Shown: positions 1 to 7,821, numbered from the stretch's first letter. The stretch is 23,109 bases of DNA from an uncultured Lachnospiraceae bacterium (GCA_910586705.1 CAJUJK010000040.1:1-23109), one strand, 5' to 3'. Made by a program: numbers and translations. The notes: generated by a model not told the origin, from the letters alone.

Positions 1-276
1 GAAAAACGGTATGTTTTTCAGCGGCCTCCTTCCCAGTAGGGGGCTATTACAACAAACGTCCATGCAGCATAAAGCGGCATAAGCATTTGAGTAATACGAG
101 CTATTAAGACATATCAAATGATATGTGTGTTCATACTCATAGGCAGAATATTCCGTTCCACAAGACAGGATTTTTTTGATAATTTACCATAGCCAAGACT
201 ACACATAAAATAAAAAACAGACATAGCAGCACCTCACCATACCGCCATATCTATGAAAGTCATTCTGCTACATAAA
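1..276. other. Intergenic A+T-rich stretch, no gene recognised
   Basis: I see no supportable gene here. The minus strand of roughly the first 90 bases can be read as a short coding-like stretch running off the left edge, but it is too short to assign. The rest is A+T-rich with scattered stops in all frames. With the two hairpins that follow, it separates the serine hydrolase operon from whatever lies to the left. Confidence 0.4.
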
Positions 277-311
277 AACGGCGGCTTTGATTGTTTTTCA
301 AAACCGCCGTT
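277..311 (-). terminator. Hairpin with minus-strand T run, probable terminator
   Basis: AACGGCGG (277-284) pairs perfectly with CCGCCGTT (304-311), and the stem extends inwards with a TTTGA/TCAAA match. On the minus strand the stem is followed by a run of T (plus-strand A at 274-278). This is the form of an intrinsic terminator for transcription coming from the serine hydrolase gene. Confidence 0.6.
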
Positions 312-373
312 AGTTTAGCTATGTTAAAAATATGAAGATAGATTTTTTTCTTTCTGCCATACAAATAGGCACA

Positions 374-420
374 TAAAAAGCCTGCCGCCAACAACGGTTT
401 TTTTATTTACCGTTTGCGGC
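374..420 (-). terminator. First hairpin after the serine hydrolase gene, possible terminator
   Basis: An imperfect stem pairs GCCGCC/AACAACGGT (384-398) with ACCGTTTGCGGC (409-420) around an A/T-only loop. On the minus strand it is followed by AGGCTTTTTATG, a short T run. It lies 22 bases beyond the stop codon of the serine hydrolase, so it and the hairpin at 277-311 may act as tandem terminators for that operon. Confidence 0.5.
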
Positions 421-441
421 TGTCTATCATAATAAATAGTT

Positions 442-1419
442 TTATAGAAATAGAGGTTCAATTTCTCTTTTTATGAAATCTATCCTATCTTTAACTCTTG
501 GAACAAATAAAGAGGAAATGGAAACCACAATTTTGTTTTTAGGATTAACATATATCGCATTTCCGCCGTCACCTAAAGCCGCATACGAATGCTCTGCCTC
601 ATCTATAACCCACCACAAATATCCATACTTTAGATGGCGTGCTTTCCAAACACTTTGTACCTGTGTACTCTCGATAATCCATTTATCAGAAATAATCTGT
701 CTGCCGTTCCAATATCCCTCATTCAAATACAACTGCCCTAATTTAGCCATATCCATCGTTGTAAGAGATAATCCCCATCCAGCCGTATTTGTTCCGTTTG
801 GGTCGGCAACCCAACCATTTGCACCTTTTGATTTATAAAAATCAAGTTGTTCTTCTTTGTTTTGAAAATATATATTTTTCTCAACAGAAATTCCCAATGG
901 ATAAAAAAGATTGTCCTGTGCAAATTCTAAGACAGATTTCCCTGTAGTATTGATAAGAATACCAGATAAAATATCAATTCCGATTATGGGCGCATATCTG
1001 AAATCCCCAATTTTTCCGCGTCCACCTAAAAAGTCAAGAGAAGATATTACCCAATCCTCACTGGAAAAATATTTTGGATAAGGGTTAAATCTATGCTTAT
1101 AGGGGGCAGTCATTGTAAGCAGATTACGGATTGTAATATGCTGTATTGTTTTCCCCCCTTTTTTGATTTGATAATTCGGGAAAAAATCAATTACTTTTTC
1201 ATCAAGGTTTATGATACAGCCTTTGCCTAAGGCGATTCCGAATAACATAGAAACAACGCTTTTTGTCACCGAAAAAATATGGATGGGGTCATTTTCCGAA
1301 CACTGATTAAAATAGTTTTCATAAACAACATTATCATCTTTAAACACAATGATTCCGGCTATATTTCCAGATTCCTTTTTTATTTTATTTTCTAAGGACG
1401 CTATTTGTTTCTGTTCCAT
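442..1419 (-). CDS. Serine hydrolase of the beta-lactamase/penicillin-binding-protein-like fold
   Basis: This 325-aa protein belongs by motif to the class C beta-lactamase-like serine hydrolases, which act on peptide or ester bonds. The nucleophile motif SVTK is at residues 50-53 (SxxK). A RYAP stretch near residue 142 sits where the YxN motif is expected, and a Gly-rich GDGGN motif near the C-terminus sits where the third motif belongs. No signal peptide or membrane segment is visible, so it is probably cytoplasmic and not a classical secreted beta-lactamase. The gene starts 21 bases after the MerR gene on the same strand, with GGAGG about 13 bases before the ATG, so the two are probably cotranscribed. 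A role in resistance to a drug sensed by the MerR protein is possible but is inference; the substrate cannot be told from sequence. Confidence 0.8.
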   Translation of the reverse strand: MEQKQIASLENKIKKESGNIAGIIVFKDDNVVYENYFNQCSENDPIHIFSVTKSVVSMLFGIALGKGCIINLDEKVIDFFPNYQIKKGGKTIQHITIRNLLTMTAPYKHRFNPYPKYFSSEDWVISSLDFLGGRGKIGDFRYAPIIGIDILSGILINTTGKSVLEFAQDNLFYPLGISVEKNIYFQNKEEQLDFYKSKGANGWVADPNGTNTAGWGLSLTTMDMAKLGQLYLNEGYWNGRQIISDKWIIESTQVQSVWKARHLKYGYLWWVIDEAEHSYAALGDGGNAIYVNPKNKIVVSISSLFVPRVKDRIDFIKREIEPLFL

Positions 1420-1440
1420 GCTATTTGTTTAACCTCCGTT

Positions 1441-2262
1441 TCATATCTTTTTAATTGGATAATAGACTTCTGTAATTAGTTCATCTTCCTCCATGACTTG
1501 CGAGGGGTCTGTTACATATACTTCAAATAATGCATTGGTACACTCGTACCCATTCTGCTCTGCCCATTTTGTCTGCTTTGCATATACAGAAGATAAAATC
1601 GAATAGCTTCCCTTTACAACAGTTTTCAGACATAGCCCCGCCTTAAAATCTCTTGTTCCGGTTACATATTCCTTAATAGGGATAGCAAATTCCGTATCTA
1701 AACCAAATGTGCTAAATTCATTGCTGTGGAATAAGACCATTGGAGGATTGGCTATGGTCAAATTTTCTTTTCTTATCCTGCCTAATAGCTTTCCAAAACA
1801 AACGCCGTATTCATCAGAAAAATTATCCGCTTGAACCATTTTTCGGACAAAAAGCAGATACATCACTGGTACTTCCACAAGTTCTACATCAATATTATCT
1901 AAATATGACATGATGGGCTTCCCGTTTTTTAGGTTCGATATGTCGCATTCCAGTTGACGCAGGCTCTTTTCCTGTTCATATAATTGCTTTTTCATGTCGT
2001 CCCGTTTTTGGATTAGGGCGGCATACAGTTTTTCCTCGTTCCATTCTCCTGATTCTATAGTCTGCTTTATTTCCTCCAAAGAGAAATTGTATGATTTTAA
2101 GCGGATAATGAGCAGCATAATTTCCAACTGTTCAATGGCATAGTATCTATACCCATTTTCCGGGTTGATTTCACTTGGCAGAATAAGCCCTATCTCGGCA
2201 TAGTATCTGAGAGTTTTGGTAGACACTTTGCATATTTTTGAAAACTCACCAATAGACAGCAC
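1441..2262 (-). CDS. MerR family regulator with a GyrI-like effector-binding domain
   Basis: A 273-aa transcription regulator. Residues 1-70 form the MerR winged helix (LSIGEFSKI, VSTKTLRYY, then NGYRYY). A coiled-coil linker follows at about 75-115. The C-terminal half (about 125-270) looks like the GyrI/BmrR-type ligand-binding domain that binds small hydrophobic or cationic compounds. The start is a GTG, supported by AGAGGTG 8 bases upstream; no better start exists. Its own promoter carries a perfect MerR-type dyad in a 19-bp spacer, so it is very probably autoregulated and controls the downstream serine hydrolase. BmrR/TipA-like multidrug sensing is the family precedent; the ligand here is unknown. 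Confidence 0.88.
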   Translation of the reverse strand: MLSIGEFSKICKVSTKTLRYYAEIGLILPSEINPENGYRYYAIEQLEIMLLIIRLKSYNFSLEEIKQTIESGEWNEEKLYAALIQKRDDMKKQLYEQEKSLRQLECDISNLKNGKPIMSYLDNIDVELVEVPVMYLLFVRKMVQADNFSDEYGVCFGKLLGRIRKENLTIANPPMVLFHSNEFSTFGLDTEFAIPIKEYVTGTRDFKAGLCLKTVVKGSYSILSSVYAKQTKWAEQNGYECTNALFEVYVTDPSQVMEEDELITEVYYPIKKI

Positions 2263-2290
2263 TGATAATCACCTCTCTTTTCTTTCTCAA

Positions 2291-2321
2291 AGTATACACT
2301 TTACCGTAAGGGTAAAGTCAA
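2291..2321 (-). promoter_or_regulatory. MerR-type promoter with 19-bp spacer and operator dyad
   Basis: On the minus strand TTGACT (2316-2321) and TATACT (2291-2296) are separated by exactly 19 bases, the long spacer typical of MerR-activated promoters. The spacer region holds a perfect dyad, ACTTTACC (2298-2305) and GGTAAAGT (2311-2318), around GTAAG. It lies 28 bases upstream of the MerR start codon. In this family the regulator untwists the spacer upon ligand binding. Confidence 0.85.
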
Positions 2322-2588
2322 AGGCATTTTTTTGTTGACAGTATCCCATAAGAAATCTTAACGCTATATAAAATCCAAATCAATATCTGCAAAAAAGAAT
2401 TATTTTTGTTGGCATTTCTGAAACTTCCCCGTATTAAGAAGCAAGGAAATCTTTTTAAAGAATTTCTCTCAAAACTCCATCAAAACTGCCCTGTGTGGTG
2501 TTGCAGGTAGTGAGAGGAATTATCAGAGGGTTTGGGATTCTTCCCAACAAGCAAAATCTGTCCAGCAAGCCGTAGCGCGGACGGGTAG
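2322..2588. other. Intergenic stretch with no recognised gene
   Basis: This stretch between the MerR promoter and the truncated serine hydrolase is A+T-rich with stops in all frames. An in-frame TAG at 2586-2588 closes the hydrolase reading frame. The missing N-terminal half of the hydrolase is not recognisable here, so the junction is probably a deletion or insertion scar. Confidence 0.4.
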
Positions 2589-2615
2589 ATTTACGGAAAT
2601 GGGTACCCGTTTCCT

Positions 2616-3203
2616 ATGATGTATCCCAAAGGAGAAAAATTCCAGTATAATAATACAGGGTATGTCCTGCTTGCAATGATTATAGAAAAAACAACGGGTA
2701 TGTATTTTGACCAATACCTGAAGGAAAATGTTTTTGACGTATGCGGTATGAAATCAACGGGGTATTATGAGTTGGACAGGCTGCCGGCAAAGTGCGCTAA
2801 TAACTATATTTATTGTGCTGATACAAAGGATTACCGTACAAATATATTTTCTGTGGATGCGAAAGGCATCGGTGCGGGCGGGGCGTTTATAACAGTAAGA
2901 GATATTATTAGTTTTTGGACTAATTTACTGGAAGGGAATTTAATTTCAAAAGCATTTGTTTCAGATATGCTTAGTAAGCAGAGCGGGGATGGGGATGATG
3001 CAGAAGAAGGATATTATGGCTATGGTATGTGGATAATTGATAATTCCAATGGCAAAGATTTTGCGTATTTCCAAGGCTGTGATCCGGGTGTTAGTTTTAT
3101 ATCCGAGTATAATCCCAATAATGGGATTATTTCCGTTTTGGTGAGCAATTATGGAGATAATGTTTGGAAGGAAATGCGAAAAGTTAGAGAAGTTTTTTAC
3201 TAA
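2616..3203 (+). pseudogene. 5'-truncated serine hydrolase (beta-lactamase-like)
   Basis: The 195-aa frame contains the middle and C-terminal part of a beta-lactamase family serine hydrolase: FQYNNTGYVLLAMIIE (YxN motif) near the start, GAGGAFITVRD in the middle, and a GCDPGVSF stretch near the end where the third motif normally lies. The upstream part holding the SxxK nucleophile is absent; the frame is open only back to 2589, where a TAG stops it. No ribosome site precedes the ATG at 2616. Complete relatives are usually above 330 aa, so about 40% is missing and the product should be inactive. It is a different subfamily from the gene at 442-1419, so it is not its displaced second half. Confidence 0.8.
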
Positions 3204-3228
3204 TGAATAAAAAAAGATAAGGTTAACA

Positions 3229-3330
3229 AACAGGCGGCTTTATGTAGCGTTCCATTATTATGACTGGACGGGGAAGAGCTGCCGGAAAGCTAAGAAAGGC
3301 TTTAAGACCAAAAGAAAAGCTGCGGTGTAC
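3229..3330 (+). pseudogene. Remnant of a tyrosine recombinase N-terminal arm-DNA-binding domain
   Basis: Reading from 3253, the frame gives HYYDWTGKSCRKAKKGFKTK, close to the arm-binding domain seen at the start of many integrases of Firmicute conjugative elements (typical form YxDWTGKRxxKxKRGFxTKxEA). Upstream the same frame reads RRLYVAF, also fitting that domain. The similarity fades after about 3330 and the frame closes at TAG 3457-3459. There is no catalytic domain, so it is a fossil of an integrated element. Confidence 0.65.
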
Positions 3331-3411
3331 ACCTGCAAGTTCCGCAAATTTTCCAATGCCAGTGGAAGGCATATAAAACTAATAAGAAATATTCTTAAAA
3401 CCGATGCAACA

Positions 3412-3431
3412 TCATTCAATATAGATATTTG
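3412..3431 (+). repeat. 20-bp direct repeat, copy 1
   Basis: TCATTCAATATAGATATTTG here is identical to 5320-5339, and similarity extends leftwards through AAAACC-ATG. Copy 1 lies upstream of the MATE remnant and copy 2 upstream of the ligase gene, so it may be a shared promoter/operator or a duplication scar. Confidence 0.7.
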
Positions 3432-3511
3432 CTATGTGTCTGTTTTCGATTTACATTAGAAAGCAGGGAACAAGTGGATCTGTAAGAATGAAAAAGGATT
3501 GGCTTTAGGAA

Positions 3512-4139
3512 TTTTTTGTTTATGGCAGTAGAAAAAATTTTAAGCGGTTTTCTGCTGTGAGGGAGGCAGTAGGATTAAATGCTGTAATCTCCAAAGCCCT
3601 TGGAAAAAAAGATACGGAAGAAGTCCGCAGAGCGGCAGATGCGGCGATTTTTATTGCCTTTTGCTCATGGGTTGTGATTGCTGTATTGTGCCTGCTGCTT
3701 GTGAAACGGTACTTTGTCTGGCAGTCAGGCGGGGATGAAGTGATTGCAAAGTATGGTATACAGTATCTGGCGGTATGTATGCTGTTTTCTCTGGGACAGA
3801 TGGGACAGTGGGTATTTGACCGCTTTGTCATTGCAAGCGGACGTTCCGGCCTGTTTTTGTTTACGTTGTCTGCGGCTTCCATTACAAACCTGATTCTTGA
3901 TCCCATTTTCATTTTTGAATTATTTTGCGTATTTTCGAGGCTTGGGAATGAGCAGCATGATCCTTACAATGGCGAGGCAGGCGGCCCTGCCGCTTCTTTT
4001 TGCAGGATTGCCCGGCAGGTTGGGAAATGTGAATCTGCTGTGGATGGGATTTATTTTTGCGGAATTTTTGGGGATCCCATTGGCGGTTTGGTTTTGGAAG
4101 AAAGGTTACGGGCAGATAGAGGGAGGAAAGTTTGAATGA
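3512..4139 (+). pseudogene. MATE family efflux transporter, N-terminally truncated and internally deleted
   Basis: The first frame (about 3512-3920) gives a typical MATE segment: GLNAVISKALGKKDTEEVRR, then membrane helices with IAFCSWVVIAVLCLLL, and ITNLILDPIFIF. A second frame (about 3925-4139) gives the last MATE helices: FRGLGMSSMILTMARQAALP and LLWMGFIFAEFLGIPLAVW. Between them roughly 200 residues are missing and the frame changes at about 3915-3945. The first 60 or so residues are also missing, and a TAG at 3506-3508 precedes the open frame. Full MATE exporters have about 450 residues and 12 helices; this one is dead. Its stop overlaps the ATG of the next gene by 4 bases, showing that the two were once translationally coupled. 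Confidence 0.85.
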
Positions 4140-5284
4140 AAAAATCATTGGTAATCGTGGTGGCATTTATTTTATTGATAAGTCTTGCGGGATGTGGAGC
4201 GCATGTTTCGGATGCGGATGGGGATGATTCCAAGGACGGGCAAGGCAGATGGGAAGGAGCGGCGGTAATGGAAAATGCGGAGGAGGCGGATGCGCTGGCA
4301 GATCATGTTGTGACAGTACAGGCAGATTCTGAAATAGAGGAATTGGAAAAAGGTTTATCTGCCGTCCGGTATGAAGGGGAGGATGGATTTAACGCATTTT
4401 TGTCTGAAGGAGGCGCAAAAACAGACAGGGAAGTGGTGCGGTTTCTGGCAGACAGCATTTTTGCGGGAAACCGGGGCGCTTTTACCATGAATACACAGGT
4501 TTTTGGATGCAGTACCATTTCCGTAGCAAACGCTGGGGGCGGTTATCTTTTTGGCAGAAATTTTGACTGGAATGCCTGCGATGCCCTTGTCATTACCTCA
4601 TATCCCAAGGACGGTTACGCCTCTGTTTCTACGGTGAATCTGGACTTTATCCGTCAGGGAGCCGGGATGGCAGGCAGTCTGTTAAGTGATGACATGATGG
4701 TCAAAGCGGCACTGTATGCACCTCTGGATGGCATGAATGAAAAGGGTTTATGTGTATCCGTCAATATGATACAGGACGGGGACACTATTTCGCAGAATAC
4801 AGGAAAACCGAACCTTACCACCACGACAGCCATCCGTCTTCTGCTGAATCAGGCGGCTACTGTGGAAGAAGCACTGAAGCTCTTAGGACAGTATGATCTT
4901 CATGCTTCCATGAATTACATGGTTCATTTTGCCATTGCTGATGCGGATGGAAACAGCGTGGCGGTGGAGTATATCGACAATGAAATGGTGGTGACAAAGA
5001 CGCTCGTACTGACGAACTTTTATCTGGCAGAAGGGGAAAAGCAGGGTATCGGGACAAGTCAGTCCCATGAGAGGTTTGACATATTGACAGAGACTCTTAC
5101 AGGGAAACCATTCATGACGCAGGCTGAGGTAAGGGATGCCTTGGACAGTGTGAGCAAAGATAATTTCAATGAGTTTGAATCTACGGAGTGGGGCATTGTC
5201 TTTGACCAGTCAGCTTTGACTGCGGCTTATTACCACAGGGAAAATTATGGGAATGCGTATTTCTTTCAGATCGCCCCAAAATAG
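4136..5284 (+). CDS. Lipoprotein of the linear amide C-N hydrolase (choloylglycine hydrolase/C45-like) Ntn family
   Basis: A 382-aa protein with a lipoprotein leader (ISLAGC, lipid Cys20), so it is probably anchored outside the cell. The Ntn hydrolase domain begins at FGCSTIS, with Cys125 as the likely nucleophile exposed by self-cleavage after Gly124. Arg141 and Asp144 (GRNFDW) have the same spacing from the Cys as C2/R18/D21 in bile salt hydrolases. DGMNEKG (198-204), LTNF (Asn294) and ERF (Arg313) occupy places where the conserved Asn and Arg are expected. The ~100-residue insert between lipid Cys and catalytic Cys would be a linker and propeptide. The substrate is an amide, perhaps an N-acyl amino acid, a bile acid conjugate or a beta-lactam-like compound; sequence alone cannot decide. 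GGGAGGAAAG precedes the ATG, which overlaps the MATE stop. Confidence 0.85.
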   Translation: MKKSLVIVVAFILLISLAGCGAHVSDADGDDSKDGQGRWEGAAVMENAEEADALADHVVTVQADSEIEELEKGLSAVRYEGEDGFNAFLSEGGAKTDREVVRFLADSIFAGNRGAFTMNTQVFGCSTISVANAGGGYLFGRNFDWNACDALVITSYPKDGYASVSTVNLDFIRQGAGMAGSLLSDDMMVKAALYAPLDGMNEKGLCVSVNMIQDGDTISQNTGKPNLTTTTAIRLLLNQAATVEEALKLLGQYDLHASMNYMVHFAIADADGNSVAVEYIDNEMVVTKTLVLTNFYLAEGEKQGIGTSQSHERFDILTETLTGKPFMTQAEVRDALDSVSKDNFNEFESTEWGIVFDQSALTAAYYHRENYGNAYFFQIAPK

Positions 5285-5319
5285 AATTTTGGATTAGTAT
5301 CCTCAAAACCTATGTTAAT

Positions 5320-5339
5320 TCATTCAATATAGATATTTG
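5320..5339 (+). repeat. 20-bp direct repeat, copy 2
   Basis: Identical to 3412-3431. It sits 128 bases before the ligase-DUF3737 start and just upstream of the large inverted repeat. The last bases run into a possible -35 element. Confidence 0.7.
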
Positions 5340-5364
5340 TTATTCTGCGGAAACGAGTATAGAC
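5337..5364 (+). promoter_or_regulatory. Possible promoter of the ligase-DUF3737 operon
   Basis: TTGTTA (5337-5342) and TATAGA (5359-5364) are 16 bases apart and lead into the inverted repeat at 5368. The -10 is not perfect, so this is a moderate candidate. Confidence 0.35.
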
Positions 5365-5367
5365 TTA

Positions 5368-5429
5368 AGTGTGTAATGAAATTCTAAGAAGCTAAAGTGC
5401 ACCCGCTAAGAATTTCTAAATTACACACT
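5368..5429. repeat. 62-base imperfect inverted repeat in the leader of the ligase gene
   Basis: AGTGTGTAAT (5368-5377) pairs perfectly with ATTACACACT (5420-5429). Inside it, GAAATTCTAAG pairs imperfectly with CTAAGAATTTC, leaving a loop with GTGCACCC. A transcript would fold into a long stem-loop 37 bases before the start codon. There is no T run, so it is not an obvious terminator; it may be a mobile palindromic repeat or a leader regulatory structure. Confidence 0.6.
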
Positions 5430-5466
5430 GGAAGAATGACAGGATAAAATGAGGAGGTAACAGGGT

Positions 5467-7821
5467 ATGGCCGATAGTATCAATTATTTCCGTCTGCTGT
5501 GGAATCTTTACAGGCTGAAAAGAAATACAGGCAGGACGAGAGAACAGATTGAGAGGCTGCAGAAAAAGAAGCTGGAAAAGATGCTCTTATACGCTTATGA
5601 TCATTCCCCTTATTACAGGAGAGCATTTGAGGCAGAGGGCATTTTCAGGGAACATATCAGGACGACACCCCTTGAGAAGTTCCCGGTGCTGGATAAGGAA
5701 ATCCTAATGGAACATTTTGACGAGCTGGTGACGGATCGCAGCCTGCAACAGAAAGAATTACTCAGATTTGATGAAAACGCAGAAGATGACGGGGAAATGT
5801 ATCTTGGCAGATACCATGTGGTGCATTCTTCCGGCAGTACCGGAACGCCCAGATATTTTGTGTATGACCATGCGGCATGGCAGCAGATGCTGACTGGGAT
5901 TATACGGGGCGCGCTTTGGGGAATGTCCATGCGTTCTATTCTGAGATTACTGGCAGAGAACCCCAAAATCCTTTACATAGCAGCCACAGACGGACGTTAC
6001 GGCGGCGCTATGGCAGTAGGGGATGGGGGCAGGGGCATTCACGCGGAGCAAAAGTTTTTGGATATTAACACACCGCTGGCAAAATGGAGTGAGGTGGTAA
6101 GGGAGTTTTGCCCCAACATCATTATAGGATATCCCTCTGCGGTTAAAATTCTGACAGAACTGACAGAGAGGGATAAGATGCCACTGCATATCAAACGGGT
6201 AATTTCCTGCGGGGAACCATTGAGCGTCGGTCTGCGTAAGTTTCTTGAAAATGCGTTCCATGCAGAGGTAATCAATTTTTATGGCGCGAGCGAATCGCTT
6301 GCATTGGGAGTGGAGCAGCGGGCGGAGGATGGAATGATTCTTTTTGATGATCTGAATGTGATAGAGGTGATTGACGGGGAGATGTATGTGACCTGTCTGT
6401 ACAATTTCACACAACCTTTAATCCGTTACCATATTTCCGACAAGCTCGTTCTGCATGAGGCAGAGGCTGATATAGATGCCGCATATCCGAGTTCGCGAAG
6501 CGAATCTCGTAAAGTTAATTTGCGAAGCAAATTTACTTTTTTTACAAGGGCGGATGTGCTGCTGTGCCGCAACGAGGATGTACTGTGGTTTGAAAAGCCG
6601 GACGGCAGCAGGGAATGCCTGCATCCCCTTTCCATGGAAGGGTTCTGCGTGGAGGGCCTGCTGGATTATCAGTTCTGTCAGACATCCGGGACTTCCTTTG
6701 AAATGCTGGCTGAGATAGGGGAGTCGGCGGAGCAGGTTACAGTAACGGGGGAAATACGCAGGCAGGTAAGAAAGCTGCTGGCAGATAAAAATTTGGAAGA
6801 AATCCAGTTTTCCGTTCGGTTTGTGGAGCAGATCGCACCGGATCTGCATACAGGAAAAAAACCATTGATTATAAAAATGGAGGATAAAAAATTGCGTAAA
6901 CGCTTTGGAATGGAGGAAAAAATGACAAGGATGAATATTATCGGGAAGCAATTTGATGAGGAACGGGCGTTGTACCATTTACAGAACGCAGATGTGACGG
7001 ACTGTATCTTTGCAGGGCCGGCGGATGGGGAATCCGTACTGAAGGAGTCCGAAGACGTGGGACTTAAGAACTGCCGTTTTTCCCTGCGGTATCCGCTGTG
7101 GCATGTAAAAGGATTTACCATGGCAGATTCCTCCATGGATGACAAAACACGCGCCGCAATCTGGTATGCCGAAAACGGCAGCATTACAGACTGTGTGCTG
7201 GGAGGGATCAAGGCGGTGCGGGAGTGCGCACATATCCGTTTGGAACGCTGCCGGGTGGAATCACAGGAATTTGGATGGAAGTCACAGGATATTACACTGG
7301 TCGATACGGATATTGTGTCGGAGTATTTATTCATGGACAGCCGGGACGTGAAGCTGCGGAGCGTAAAGATGAAGGGAAAATATTCTTTCCAATATATGGA
7401 AAACTTGGAGATAGACGACTGCGAGCTGGACACGAAGGATGCTTTCTGGCACAGCAAAAACGTCACTGTGAGGGACAGCATCGTGAAAGGCGAGTATCTG
7501 GGATGGTTTTCCGAGAACCTGACGCTTATTAACTGTAAGATCATCGGAACGCAGCCTCTGTGCTACTGTAAAAATCTGAAACTGGTAAACTGCACCATGG
7601 AGGATACGGATCTGTCCTTTGAATATTCTGATGTGGAAGCGGATGTGAAAGGCCATATCCTCTCTGTGAAAAATCCCAGGTCCGGCTGGATCACTGCGGA
7701 CAGCGTGGGAGAGATCATCCGGGGCGAGACCGTCATGGAATGCACGGGAGAGGTCATACTCCGGGCTGAGCCGGAGAAAGAAGCAGATAAAACTGCGGAA
7801 ATGAAAAAGGATATTGCCTGA
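5467..7821 (+). CDS. Fusion of a PaaK/CapK-like adenylate-forming ligase with a C-terminal DUF3737 beta-helix domain
   Basis: A 784-aa protein. Residues about 1-480 resemble phenylacetate-CoA ligase/CapK-type AMP-forming enzymes: LLYAYDHSPYYRR near 40, the phosphate loop HSSGSTGTPR near 120, IIIGYPSAV near 220 and the adenine motif NFYGASES near 275. These activate a carboxylic acid as acyl-AMP. Residues about 486-784 are a DUF3737 right-handed beta-helix with repeated xLxxCxxxx rungs (LTLINCKIIG, LKLVNCTMED). DUF3737 usually stands alone at about 280-300 aa. An internal GGAGG (6912-6916) lies 5 bases before ATG 6922 in the same frame, so a separate 299-aa DUF3737 product may also be made. 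GAGGAGG precedes the ATG at 5467. Two hairpins at 6488-6546 add about 15 odd residues. Acyl substrate unknown. Confidence 0.8.
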   Translation: MADSINYFRLLWNLYRLKRNTGRTREQIERLQKKKLEKMLLYAYDHSPYYRRAFEAEGIFREHIRTTPLEKFPVLDKEILMEHFDELVTDRSLQQKELLRFDENAEDDGEMYLGRYHVVHSSGSTGTPRYFVYDHAAWQQMLTGIIRGALWGMSMRSILRLLAENPKILYIAATDGRYGGAMAVGDGGRGIHAEQKFLDINTPLAKWSEVVREFCPNIIIGYPSAVKILTELTERDKMPLHIKRVISCGEPLSVGLRKFLENAFHAEVINFYGASESLALGVEQRAEDGMILFDDLNVIEVIDGEMYVTCLYNFTQPLIRYHISDKLVLHEAEADIDAAYPSSRSESRKVNLRSKFTFFTRADVLLCRNEDVLWFEKPDGSRECLHPLSMEGFCVEGLLDYQFCQTSGTSFEMLAEIGESAEQVTVTGEIRRQVRKLLADKNLEEIQFSVRFVEQIAPDLHTGKKPLIIKMEDKKLRKRFGMEEKMTRMNIIGKQFDEERALYHLQNADVTDCIFAGPADGESVLKESEDVGLKNCRFSLRYPLWHVKGFTMADSSMDDKTRAAIWYAENGSITDCVLGGIKAVRECAHIRLERCRVESQEFGWKSQDITLVDTDIVSEYLFMDSRDVKLRSVKMKGKYSFQYMENLEIDDCELDTKDAFWHSKNVTVRDSIVKGEYLGWFSENLTLINCKIIGTQPLCYCKNLKLVNCTMEDTDLSFEYSDVEADVKGHILSVKNPRSGWITADSVGEIIRGETVMECTGEVILRAEPEKEADKTAEMKKDIA
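6488..6546 (+). repeat. Two small hairpins inserted inside the ligase reading frame
   Basis: Hairpin 1 (6488-6509) is CGAG-TTCGC-GAA-GCGAA-T-CTCG. Hairpin 2 has core AATTTGC-GAA-GCAAATT (6517-6533), and GTAAAGT before it pairs with the ACTTT...AC after it. Both have the very stable GCGAAGC mini-hairpin at the tip. The encoded stretch (SSRSESRKVNLRSKFTFF) is rich in Ser, Arg and Lys and does not look like the ligase family, suggesting an in-frame insertion. Confidence 0.65.

Noticed and set aside
473..838. Plus-strand open frame of 121 aa
   Set aside because: It lies wholly within the serine hydrolase on the other strand, has no ribosome site, and its translation has no protein-like pattern.
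6678..7544. Long minus-strand open frame (288 aa) opposite the ligase fusion
   Set aside because: It is Ser/Phe/Ile-rich in the manner of a shadow frame, and the plus-strand frame has clear DUF3737 repeats here.
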